Source: Gemmatimonadaceae bacterium
Lineage (GTDB): Bacteria > Gemmatimonadota > Gemmatimonadetes > Gemmatimonadales > Gemmatimonadaceae
Length of the DNA stretch: 40,846 nucleotides
Assembly (NCBI GenBank): GCA_017881465.1
Contig: JADGQV010000007.1
Coordinates: forward strand, 1 to 40,846
Direction: 5' to 3'
Below, piece after piece: positions 31,112-38,368 of the stretch (position 1 is the first letter of the stretch; the number at the start of each line of letters is the position of its first letter). A program made the position numbers and the translations under genes. The notes under the pieces are model-generated. The model made no database searches and was not told where the DNA came from. It saw only the letters and a program-made list of their open reading frames with translations.

Positions 31112-32455
31112 TCAAAGCGTCGAGGGATAGGTTTCGGGGAGCTCACCGCGCTCCCACAGGCCTGTCCGCTCCAGCGGCTCGACGGCGCGAGTCACGTCAT
31201 AGTGAAGTATGGCGTCGAACTGGTGCGGCAATCGCGCGCGAAAGTAATGGCTCATTCGCTCCGTCTCCGGGCGATAGATCACGCCAATCGCCCGCTCCAG
31301 CCGCGGCTGCCTCAAGCCGAGGATGGCTTCACTGGTTCCACGAAGACCAAGGAAGAAGTTTCGGAGGCCGAGGTCGTGGAACAGAGCTTCGTAACTCCCT
31401 TCGAGAGCCGGACGGACGATTTTCCGCTCAGCCGGCATGTCCCAATCTGAAGCCGCTGTCACGGTGCCCGCGTACGTGGTGAACCCCACAAGGAGCGCAC
31501 TGTGCCCCCATCGCTCCCGCACCAGCTGACCGACATTCAGCTCGCCCCGGCCCGCCATCTCGGTCGCGCTGGCATCCCCGAGGTGTGAGTTGTGTGCCCA
31601 CACTACGATCTTCGGGGCCCGCCGGTCGAACTCCAGAAACGCGATCAGAGCATCCAGCGTCGCGGCCATGTGCCGGTCGCGCATATTCCACGATGCAGCC
31701 CGGTTTCCGAACATCGCTCGATAGTAGCGCTCGGCATTCAGAACTATTCTCGCATTCTGTTCAGCAAAGAAGAGATCGTCTGCCGCCAGTCTCCCATCGC
31801 GAGTCGCATAGTCGGCGGCCGACTTTTGCAGCTCCACGAGCTGAGCCACTACTTCATTCTCGCACGACGGAGCGAGGCCAACCGTCGCCGCGTAACCGTA
31901 GTCCTGTGGACTGTCCCCGAAATCCTCGAAGCAGGCGTACCTTTTCTGAGCTCTGAGAGCCGCTTCCGGGTCGACCACGCGAAGATACGACAGCACCGCT
32001 TCCATCGAGGCGTGCAGGCTGTAGAGGTCGAGCCCGTAAAAGCCGACTCGTCGTCCGATCTGCATCGCGTCGTTGTGGTCGCGAAGCCAGCCGATGAACT
32101 CGAGTACGTCCGCGTTTCGCCACATCCATTGCGGAAAGCGCTTGAAGCCACCGAGCGCCTGCGAGGCGTCCGTGTCGCCGCCCCTGCCTTGCACATAACG
32201 ATTCACGCGATACGCGTCTGGCCAGTCCGCTTCCACCGCGACGGCCGAGAAGCCTTTCTCGCGAATGAGTCGCTTTGTGATCTCGGCGCGTATCCGGTAG
32301 AACTCGTGCGTTCCATGGGAGGCTTCGCCGATGAGGACGAAGCGGCTGTCGCCGACGAGCGCGAGCAGCGGATCGAAATCCTCTCGGTCGCCCGTCATTG
32401 GGCGTGTTTCCTTTCGCAGGTCGCGGTAAAGATCCCGGTCAATGGACAGTGACAT
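31112..32455 (-). CDS. Erythromycin esterase family protein
   Basis: The 447-residue protein fits the EreA/EreB-like family. Its N-terminal part reads VLIGEASHGTHEFYRIRAEI near residue 40, with the Glu and His thought to be catalytic, then LIREKGFSAVAVEADWPDAYRVN. The central part has WAHNSHLGDA, a second family motif with His, and later QLVRERWGHSALLVGFTTYAGTVTA. Family members away from resistance genes have unknown natural substrates. ATG 32455 follows GAGGAG. It starts 9 bases after the phosphoribosyltransferase stop. In M. tuberculosis Rv2030c, a DosR-regulon protein, these two domains are one polypeptide in the same order. Confidence 0.9.
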   Translation of the reverse strand: MSLSIDRDLYRDLRKETRPMTGDREDFDPLLALVGDSRFVLIGEASHGTHEFYRIRAEITKRLIREKGFSAVAVEADWPDAYRVNRYVQGRGGDTDASQALGGFKRFPQWMWRNADVLEFIGWLRDHNDAMQIGRRVGFYGLDLYSLHASMEAVLSYLRVVDPEAALRAQKRYACFEDFGDSPQDYGYAATVGLAPSCENEVVAQLVELQKSAADYATRDGRLAADDLFFAEQNARIVLNAERYYRAMFGNRAASWNMRDRHMAATLDALIAFLEFDRRAPKIVVWAHNSHLGDASATEMAGRGELNVGQLVRERWGHSALLVGFTTYAGTVTAASDWDMPAERKIVRPALEGSYEALFHDLGLRNFFLGLRGTSEAILGLRQPRLERAIGVIYRPETERMSHYFRARLPHQFDAILHYDVTRAVEPLERTGLWERGELPETYPSTL

Positions 32456-32464
32456 GGAGTCTCC

Positions 32465-33145
32465 TCAGTACTGTTGGATGGCGAACGGAATCGGCTCGAG
32501 CGCATCCTGTGCCGAAGCGGCGAGCAGCGATCGAACTTCCCGGTCGGTGGTTTGGGAGAAGTCCTCGTACCAGAGCCCAACTCCGTAGAAGGGCTCGGGA
32601 GACTGCACATACTCGCACCCGTCCGCGACGGTCCGTAGATACTCGCACGTTTCGAGCGCGACGACCGGAGCTGCCACGATGATCGAGGCCGGGCCCTGTC
32701 TGCGCAGAGCGGTAATCGCGGCTTGCATTGTGGACCCGGTGGCGAGACCATCATCCACGACAATCACGGTGCGGCCCTTGATGTTCACCGGAGGACGGTC
32801 GTCACGATACATCTTCTCCCTGCGTTCCAGCTCCTGCTGTTCCAGCATCGTTATCCGCTCGATCGCGCTCGAAGTAATTCCGAGAGCGTGTATCGCTTCC
32901 TGGTTCAGCACGCGGATGCCCCCGGTAGCGATGGCGCCGATGGCCAACTCCTCCTGCCCGGGTGCGCCCAGCTTCCGCACGACGAACACGTCAAGCGGCA
33001 CATGGAGGGCGCGCGCAACTTCGTACGCGACCGGAACTCCCCCGCGCGCCAGCCCGAGGACGACGACATCCTGTCTTCCGGCAAAGTGGTCGAGCTTCTC
33101 CGCCAATTCGATTCCCGCTTCGCGGCGGTTGAGAAAACGCTTCAT
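32465..33145 (-). CDS. Phosphoribosyltransferase domain protein
   Basis: The 226-residue type I phosphoribosyltransferase has the PRPP loop VIVVDDGLATGSTMQAAI near residue 117. It begins MKRFLNRREAGIELAEKL, followed by VVVLGLARGGVPVAYEVARAL, which is typical of the stand-alone group whose base substrate is unknown. ATG 33145 was preferred because GGAGGGGG lies just upstream. It would use PRPP in the cytoplasm, so the prs gene in this window is a possible supplier. It is the second gene of the minus-strand operon, after the BON protein. Confidence 0.88.
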   Translation of the reverse strand: MKRFLNRREAGIELAEKLDHFAGRQDVVVLGLARGGVPVAYEVARALHVPLDVFVVRKLGAPGQEELAIGAIATGGIRVLNQEAIHALGITSSAIERITMLEQQELERREKMYRDDRPPVNIKGRTVIVVDDGLATGSTMQAAITALRRQGPASIIVAAPVVALETCEYLRTVADGCEYVQSPEPFYGVGLWYEDFSQTTDREVRSLLAASAQDALEPIPFAIQQY

Positions 33146-33230
33146 AAGACCCCCTCCACAACTCGCGAGACCCGGCGCACACGCATCGACGGAGATTCCC
33201 GCCACAGCTGCGTGTGCGCCTGAACGCCGG

Positions 33231-33887
33231 TCAATAAGTGACCGCGATCATGTCATCGACATTCGTAACTCCGGGAGCTTGCCATGCAGCACGCTCCGCG
33301 TCCTGCCGCTCGGCGAACGAGCTGACGGTCCCCCGCAAGGTTACACGGCCGTCTTTCGCCTCGATCGTGATTCGGTCGGCATCACGCTCTGCATGCCGGC
33401 GCATTGAGTCCTTGATCTTCTGACCCACCTCGTGCGTAGAAGTCGTCCTTGGCTTCACCGCGATGAGGTTGGTTACGCCCTTGACTCCGGTCAGATTGCG
33501 CACAGCTCCTTCCGCTGCCCACTTCTGGTACTGCCACTCGACCTCGCCTTCAAGGGCGATCCAGCCCTCTTCGATAGTGGCCTTGATGCGGTCGTCCGGG
33601 ACCTGGATGTCCCACCGTAGCGCGTTGACCACCGCGTGAGCGATGTCGGTATCCGAGCGCTGATGCATTCCGGGCAGCTTCACCTTGATCTCGTCGGCGA
33701 CTGCCTTGACGCCGCGCACGCGCTCGGCGGTGCGCTCCGCGGAGAACTTTTCGGCGTAGCTGTCGACAAACCCGGTCAAGGTGACGACGCCTTCCTTGGC
33801 CGCGATTCCGACTTCTGCCTCGCGGATGCTGGGCTCGAACTTGAGCTCGTCGAGCACATCACGCTGCAGTTGTAGGTCCGTTTTCAT
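33231..33887 (-). CDS. Triple-BON-domain protein (OsmY-like)
   Basis: The 218-residue product is three BON domains in a row, at about residues 2-70, 77-145 and 150-218. Each has the pattern of a short helix, a strand such as VTLTGFVDS, ALEGEVEW or VTLRGTVSS, then a helix ending in a GV step followed by a hydrophobic strand. OsmY has two such domains and is periplasmic, but no signal peptide is visible here, so this one is probably cytoplasmic. BON domains are thought to bind phospholipid or nucleotide ligands. ATG 33887 follows GGAGGGAG. It is the first gene of the operon with the phosphoribosyltransferase, esterase and hydrolase. Confidence 0.88.
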   Translation of the reverse strand: MKTDLQLQRDVLDELKFEPSIREAEVGIAAKEGVVTLTGFVDSYAEKFSAERTAERVRGVKAVADEIKVKLPGMHQRSDTDIAHAVVNALRWDIQVPDDRIKATIEEGWIALEGEVEWQYQKWAAEGAVRNLTGVKGVTNLIAVKPRTTSTHEVGQKIKDSMRRHAERDADRITIEAKDGRVTLRGTVSSFAERQDAERAAWQAPGVTNVDDMIAVTY

Positions 33888-33912
33888 GATGTCTCCCTCC
33901 ATTGTGAGTGGT

Positions 33913-33942
33913 CCTGCCAGCCTTTAAAGGCAACTTCGCAGG
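33913..33942. promoter_or_regulatory. Palindrome upstream of the triple-BON gene
   Basis: GCCTTTAAAGGC (33920-33931) is a perfect 12-bp palindrome, flanked by outer CCTGC (33913-33917) and GCAGG (33938-33942) that also pair. It lies 26-55 bases upstream of the BON ATG, between two divergent genes. It may be an operator overlapping the minus-strand promoter. Confidence 0.4.
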
Positions 33943-34031
33943 TTGGCGCTGAATAGTCTGTCGGCGCGCACTGGAAGATGAGTCGGAGAAACCAGTACAG
34001 AGGTGTGCGAGCAATGACTAGGAGAGCGAGT

Positions 34032-34088
34032 ATGAACCCCGACTGCACCGGCGTCGGACAACTCTGGGCCAACCTCAAGGAGGCGTAA
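34032..34088 (+). CDS. Possible 18-residue leader ORF before the second 4-TM gene
   Basis: ATG 34032 follows AGGAG with about 6 bases of spacing and encodes MNPDCTGVGQLWANLKEA. Its stop lies 4 bases before the ATG of the 4-TM gene, and its last codons contain that gene's AAGGAGG. The layout suggests translational coupling or a leader peptide, but a chance ORF of this size is also likely. Confidence 0.35.
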   Translation: MNPDCTGVGQLWANLKEA

Positions 34089-34092
34089 ACGC

Positions 34093-34485
34093 ATGCGCAC
34101 TGTCACCGCAGTGCTCTCGGGATGTCTCGTCGCAAGCGCGTTGATTCTTGCGGGGGAATGGGGATACGCCTTGCTCGCCGGGCCAGCGATCCGCGGAGAG
34201 TACTACGTCACGACGTTCGCCGCGGCGCTGCTCGCGCTCCTCCTCACGGGTGCGTCGGTGGTCGTGGGCGCGTACGTCGCCACCCGAATCCAGAATACAT
34301 CCGAGACGATCAGCGGCTTTGCAGTCTTCCAGGTTTTCTTCAGTTTCGGACTGGTTCGCGAGTTCTGGAGCACAGGCTTCTCGTGGTACAGAGTTATCGC
34401 GGTGCTTATCGTCATCCCCTGTGCGCTGATCGGGCGCATGCTCGCGCGCAGATTGGCGCACAACAAGATCGCTGGATCGGTTTAG
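34093..34485 (+). CDS. Four-helix membrane protein, paralogue 2
   Basis: The 130-residue protein starts at ATG 34093 behind AAGGAGG and has four hydrophobic helices at about 4-24, 38-60, 72-90 and 100-118. It is homologous to the protein at 27355-27819: both carry GASVVVGAYV or AASVVLGGYV followed by R-NT, an EFW step and VIPCALIG or VIPCALLG followed by LAR. No described family is recognised. The tail LAHNKIAGSV differs from the paralogue. It is divergent from the BON operon and convergent with the tandem USP, whose stop lies 14 bases away. Confidence 0.72.
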   Translation: MRTVTAVLSGCLVASALILAGEWGYALLAGPAIRGEYYVTTFAAALLALLLTGASVVVGAYVATRIQNTSETISGFAVFQVFFSFGLVREFWSTGFSWYRVIAVLIVIPCALIGRMLARRLAHNKIAGSV

Positions 34486-34499
34486 TCGAGCGGCCTTCG

Positions 34500-35474
34500 T
34501 TACGCGATAACGGGCATTCCGTCGGGAAGTCGGGCCTCTTTAGCCGGCTCTTCTTCGGCGAGGGCGCTGACAGGCCGAAGCACAAGCATCGCTGTAGGCG
34601 AGGTCCTCGTTACGACGTCCGCGACACTCCCTCGCAGAGCGCGAGAAACGCCGCCGCGTCCGTGAGTCGCGATTGCGACGAGATCTGCTCTCACCTTGCG
34701 GGCGTAGTCAGCAATCGCCTGAGCGATGTTCTCACTGATAACAACCTCAGTGGTCGTGAGAAAACCATCCTCGCGCAGTTTTGTCGCGATGCTGAACAGA
34801 TAGCCCTCCGCGGCGGCGATGTCCTTGTCCCACCAAGGAATCTTCTTATCGGCGATCCTCTTTTGTGAGGAAGTTGGGGGTACCAGAACGCGCAGAAGAG
34901 TGAGCTCCGACTCTTCGACCTTCGCCAGGGCAACGACTTCGGGGAGAATCTGCTCTGCCAGACTCGATCCGTCGAGAGGAACGACGATGCGCCTGAAGGG
35001 CTCTCCGGCCTCTGGATTCAGGTAGCTAGCGTGTGGTTTGACGACCAGAACTGGGATCGTCGTATGACGAATGAGCGAATCCGTCACGCTGCCGAGTGAC
35101 AGGCGCGTTATGCCGCCGCGCCCGTGACTGCTTATGACAATGAGATCCACCTTGTTACGGCTGGCATATGCTTGCAAAGCGTCGGGCACGGGTCCGTCCT
35201 CGAGCGCCAACCCGATTTTCGCATCGCTCGTGTTCCTGCATTCTGCGGCGAGGGCGTAGAGCTCCCTCAGAATCCTGTCCCGCTCCTGCTGCAGCACCCC
35301 CACCGAAACCGTAGCCGCTTCCGGGGAAGACTCCATTCCAAAGAACGCTCCGGTGGAATGAACGCGAACGAGCCGGACCTTTGCTTGACTGCGCTCAGCG
35401 ACTCGCAGCGCCACCCGAATCGCCTCGCGATCGAAGCCCGACCCATCGGTCGGGACCATGATCATCTTGTACAT
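34500..35474 (-). CDS. Tandem-domain universal stress protein with intact nucleotide loops
   Basis: The 324-residue protein has two USP domains, starting YKMIMVPTDGSGFDREAI and RRIVVPLDGSSLAEQIL. Both have the full ATP-binding pattern: SSHGRGGITRLSLGSVTDSL in the first and ATHGRGGVSRALRGSVADVV in the second. It is thus predicted to bind ATP twice, unlike the HGHR-linked USPs. ATG 35474 follows GGAGG. It is transcribed divergently from the truncated YceI-like gene. The 5'-cut gene at 1-223 and the 3'-cut gene at 40333 are of the same type. Confidence 0.93.
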   Translation of the reverse strand: MYKMIMVPTDGSGFDREAIRVALRVAERSQAKVRLVRVHSTGAFFGMESSPEAATVSVGVLQQERDRILRELYALAAECRNTSDAKIGLALEDGPVPDALQAYASRNKVDLIVISSHGRGGITRLSLGSVTDSLIRHTTIPVLVVKPHASYLNPEAGEPFRRIVVPLDGSSLAEQILPEVVALAKVEESELTLLRVLVPPTSSQKRIADKKIPWWDKDIAAAEGYLFSIATKLREDGFLTTTEVVISENIAQAIADYARKVRADLVAIATHGRGGVSRALRGSVADVVTRTSPTAMLVLRPVSALAEEEPAKEARLPDGMPVIA

Positions 35475-35798
35475 ACAGGACCTCCGCGCGGTACGAACGG
35501 CTGAACATCGAGGCGCGATTCGCACCTCTCTCCCTTCAATGTTCGGGGTCAGGCCACAGCGAAACAGTCAGCCAATGGTTGATTTATTGTCGGAGTTTCC
35601 CCTGTGGTGGCTTGATGCTCGATTCAGGCGCTCATTCGTGTAGGGGTTTCCCCCAAAGATGGAGGGGATTCCGCGCCGAAAGTTCAGTCACATTCCCGCG
35701 AAAGTTGAGGTGAAGTCCGACAGTTCGGGTCGCCCACTATTCGTATCCTGAGTGCGTAACCGAAGCAACCGCATCTCATGAACTATGGGATTACGAAG
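35475..35798 (+). promoter_or_regulatory. Divergent region with GG-TTT-CC repeats and a weak shared-element copy (E)
   Basis: This stretch of just over 300 bases holds no convincing gene. It contains GGAGTTTCCCC (35592-35602), GGGGTTTCCCCC (35643-35654), GGGGATTCC (35664-35672) and, 13-20 bases later, TTCAG and CATTCCC. The third unit with what follows aligns to element D (29053 onward) with two single-base gaps: GGGGA-TCC, TTCAG, CATTCC. The ATG of the YceI-like gene is about 100 bases further on. The repeats may be one regulator's binding sites shared by the divergent genes. Confidence 0.4.
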
Positions 35799-35966
35799 AT
35801 GAGAAAGACCTTACTGACTGTTTCAGCGCTCATGGCAGTTGCCGCTACGGCGGGAGCACAAAGCGCGAGCGCCATTCGACTCCGGCTCGATCCGGGCAGC
35901 GAGCTGACCATCGAAGGGACCTCTTCCCTTCACGCCTTTCACTGCAAGACCAACAAGACTGCGTGA
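35799..35966 (+). pseudogene. YceI-like gene, truncated after about 55 residues
   Basis: The frame encodes a Sec signal peptide (MRKTLLTVSALMAVAATAGA) followed by IRLRLDPGSELTIEGTSSLH and FHCKTN. This matches the first strands of YceI-family periplasmic lipid-binding proteins, which normally run to about 180-220 residues. The frame stops at TGA 35964-35966, inside the left arm of a 15-bp inverted repeat, and nothing downstream resumes the fold before the next gene. It is therefore a truncated gene, perhaps formed when the hairpin sequence replaced the 3' part. ATG 35778 is an alternative start without signal-peptide advantage. Confidence 0.65.
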
Positions 35967-36000
35967 CGCCGCGGCTGAGGAACAGCGCGGCGTCACGCAG
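35959..36000 (+). terminator. Perfect 15-bp inverted repeat at the YceI-like gene end
   Basis: CTGCGTGACGCCGCG (35959-35973) and CGCGGCGTCACGCAG (35986-36000) pair perfectly around 12 bases, and the loop can add three more pairs (CTG with CAG) after a one-base bulge. The left arm contains the stop codon of the truncated gene. There is no T run, so it may be a terminator needing no U tract, an mRNA 3' structure or a transposed repeat. It lies 45 bases upstream of the PPOX-BON gene. Confidence 0.6.
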
Positions 36001-36044
36001 TTGCACCACTTTCGGAAATTGGTTCTTCGTTAGAGAGACTTACC

Positions 36045-37049
36045 ATGTTGAATGACACCGCAGTTCTGAATCCTCCTCGCACCGCTGACGATGCACCTCT
36101 CTTCAGCGTGCTTGGCAGGAAGGCCTGTGAAGCGATTCTCGCCCGCAACAGCGTGGGACGAATCGCTTTTTCGTTGCACGACAGCGTGAGGATCGTTCCG
36201 ATCCACTACGCCTACGCGAGCGGCTGGATCTACGGGCGAACCGCCGCGGCGGGAAAGCTCGAGGAGATACTTCGGAACCGCCGCGTTGCGTTCGAAGTCG
36301 ACGAGCACACTCAGCTCTTTGAATGGCGGAGCGTGGTCGCGAGCGGCCCACTATACCTGATCGAGCCCGGCACCACACCGTCGGATCGACGCACCCACAC
36401 GAAGGCGGTGTCACTGATCCGCGAGCTCGTGCCGTCCGCGATGACCGACTCGGACCCGGTCCCATTCCGCGACCAGCTCTTTCGCATTCGGGTCGCTGAG
36501 ATCTCTGGCCGGGCTTCGGGACCGACGGGCGGGAAGAGAGTCTTCTCCAGATCGGAGAGGAACACTGCCGACACCGGTAAGGCCGATTCGGATGCAATTC
36601 TCCGCCAACTGGTGGAAACCGCGTTGGCAAAGGTCTCTCTGTCTCCCGGATCAAAGATTCACATCGACGCTTTCGATGGCGTAATAGCGCTGACGGGAAG
36701 CGCGGAGGATGGCACCGAGCGAAGTGCGGTTGAAGCGGCTGTTTTGAGCGTGCCGGGCGTGCAAGCAGTGGTGCAGGAGCTGGAGACCGTCTTTCCTTCG
36801 CAGCAGCAGCCCACGCCCGTGGAGATCGCGCGCGAAGCTGTCAGACAGCTGCGGTTACCACCTCGCGTCGCCGATCCGGGGATCAAGGTCGTGGCCGAGC
36901 ATGGATGGCTCCGCGTCGAGGGCGTCGCGAATTCGCGAAGGACTCGTGATGATCTCGTTCGCCGCCTCCGCAGCATCAAGGGCTCGCGCGGTGTGATAGA
37001 CAAGCTCCGCGTGATAGGGCCCGACACGGCACACGCCGTAACCGACTAA
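36045..37049 (+). CDS. PPOX-fold flavin-binding protein fused to two BON domains
   Basis: The 334-residue protein has an FMN-binding split-barrel domain at about residues 20-150: a start helix ACEAILARNSVGRIAFSLHD, then VRIVPIHYAYASGWIYGRTA, KLEEILRNRRVAFEVDEH and EWRSVVASGPLYLI. This is the pyridoxamine-oxidase-like form that binds FMN or F420. Residues of about 185-250 and 265-330 are BON domains (VIALTGSAEDGTERSAVEAA; WLRVEGVANSRRTRDD). Rv0080 in the DosR regulon is a short PPOX-like protein without BON parts, so the fusion is of interest. It begins 45 bases after the hairpin and is followed by the USP fusion after 21 bases. Confidence 0.85.
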   Translation: MLNDTAVLNPPRTADDAPLFSVLGRKACEAILARNSVGRIAFSLHDSVRIVPIHYAYASGWIYGRTAAAGKLEEILRNRRVAFEVDEHTQLFEWRSVVASGPLYLIEPGTTPSDRRTHTKAVSLIRELVPSAMTDSDPVPFRDQLFRIRVAEISGRASGPTGGKRVFSRSERNTADTGKADSDAILRQLVETALAKVSLSPGSKIHIDAFDGVIALTGSAEDGTERSAVEAAVLSVPGVQAVVQELETVFPSQQQPTPVEIAREAVRQLRLPPRVADPGIKVVAEHGWLRVEGVANSRRTRDDLVRRLRSIKGSRGVIDKLRVIGPDTAHAVTD

Positions 37050-37070
37050 TCGAAAAAAAAGGAGGAGATC

Positions 37071-38366
37071 GTGTCCAATTCACTCGCAGAACCCACACTG
37101 AACGCCGAGCCGGAGCGTCCGGTCCACCGACGCCCGACGGCGCTGCTCATCGCGACCGACGGGACGCCTCAATCAGACGCGGCCATTGCGCTCGCCCGTC
37201 TGCTCTCCCCCGGCAACCAGCGCGAAGTCAAAGTTCTCACGGTGGTGGATCACGCTCCGATTCCCTGGGGAACGGTCGACCGCTCGCTGGTGATGGACTA
37301 TGAGCGCGGCCTGCACCAGGAAGCGCAGAGCAAGGCAAAAGCGCAGCTTGATCGGCTCGGAGACAAGAACTGGAGCGTCGAAGTCCGATCTGGAGATCCG
37401 GCAACGACGATCGCGGCGCTGGCGAAGGAATCACGCGCTCGAATCGTGCTGGTCGGGCTCGGCGGCCACGGCGCGGCGGCGAGGTTTTTTGGAAACGAGA
37501 CCGCGCTCCGCCTGATCCGGGTCAGCCATGTACCCGTGCTGGCTGTCGATAGCAAACTCCGGGCGCTTCCCAAGCGCATCATGGTCGCCATGGATTTCAG
37601 GGAGTCGAGTATTGAAGCGGCGCGGCTCGCGCTCGAGATCGCGGCCCCGGGCGCTACTGTAACGCTGGTGCACGTAGTTCCGTGGGAACGGAAGGACTAC
37701 ATCCCCGAACCTTGGTTCAGAGAGCACGAAGCAAACGTCGGCGCTCAACTGACGCGCGTCACGGGTTGGCTGGACCAGGGCAGCAAGTGCCGGATCCATC
37801 AGAAGGTTCTGTACGGGAAACCCGGTCCAGCCCTCCTCGCCTGCGCCGAGGAACTTGATGCCGATCTCATTGTCGCGGGGACGCACGGCCGGGGAATTCT
37901 CGGTCGAATGCTTGGAGGCGAAACGGTTGCGAAGCTGGTGCGAGGCGCCCGACGTTCCGTGCTTGTTCTTCCAGCGGCTGCCGCATTCCAGAAGTTTGAC
38001 CAGCCGGAACCGGAGAGCGAGCGTCGTGAGGAGCACGTGGACTGGGCACAGAAGCTCGATGATTTCTCCCGCAGAAACGCAGGCCGTCGCGGACGTCTCG
38101 AGGTCGACGATCCCGCGCTCGGCGCACAGGTTGAAATGACGGGCTATCGCTTTCTCGGTGCCGTCTACGACTCTCCGAGCAAGCGCGCACAGCTGATGTT
38201 CGGAACGATGGGGCGGGATGGACCGCACCTCGTGCGTGGCATATCGAACATCAAATCGGTCGAGATACTTTCCGGTGGGCGCGATGACAGGGATGAGGCA
38301 TTGTCTATCGTCAGCGACGACGGACAAACCCTGCTCGTGCTGGAAAGCGAGAGAAAGGAGCTCTAA
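37071..38366 (+). CDS. USP-USP-DUF5335 fusion protein
   Basis: The 431-residue protein starts at GTG 37071 behind AAGGAGGAG. Residues of about 20-165 are a first USP domain (ALLIATDGTPQSDAAI) with a degenerate loop (GLGGHGAAARFFGNETALRL). Residues of about 167-300 are a second one (RRIMVAMDF form, here KRIMVAMDFRESSIEA) with an intact loop THGRGILGRMLGGETVAKLV, where GE replaces GS. Residues of about 320-428 resemble DUF5335: WAQKLDDFSRRNAGRRGRLE, YRFLGAVYDSPS, and an end TLLVLESE. DUF5335 has no known function. The stop is 2 bases before the next GTG, so it forms an operon with the heavy-metal ATPase. Confidence 0.82.
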   Translation: MSNSLAEPTLNAEPERPVHRRPTALLIATDGTPQSDAAIALARLLSPGNQREVKVLTVVDHAPIPWGTVDRSLVMDYERGLHQEAQSKAKAQLDRLGDKNWSVEVRSGDPATTIAALAKESRARIVLVGLGGHGAAARFFGNETALRLIRVSHVPVLAVDSKLRALPKRIMVAMDFRESSIEAARLALEIAAPGATVTLVHVVPWERKDYIPEPWFREHEANVGAQLTRVTGWLDQGSKCRIHQKVLYGKPGPALLACAEELDADLIVAGTHGRGILGRMLGGETVAKLVRGARRSVLVLPAAAAFQKFDQPEPESERREEHVDWAQKLDDFSRRNAGRRGRLEVDDPALGAQVEMTGYRFLGAVYDSPSKRAQLMFGTMGRDGPHLVRGISNIKSVEILSGGRDDRDEALSIVSDDGQTLLVLESERKEL

Positions 38367-38368
38367 CA

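Noticed and set aside
33989-33999. AAACCAGTACA, identical to part of element B
   Set aside because: The 11-base match lacks the CTCAC word at the right spacing, and one such match in 41 kb can occur by chance.
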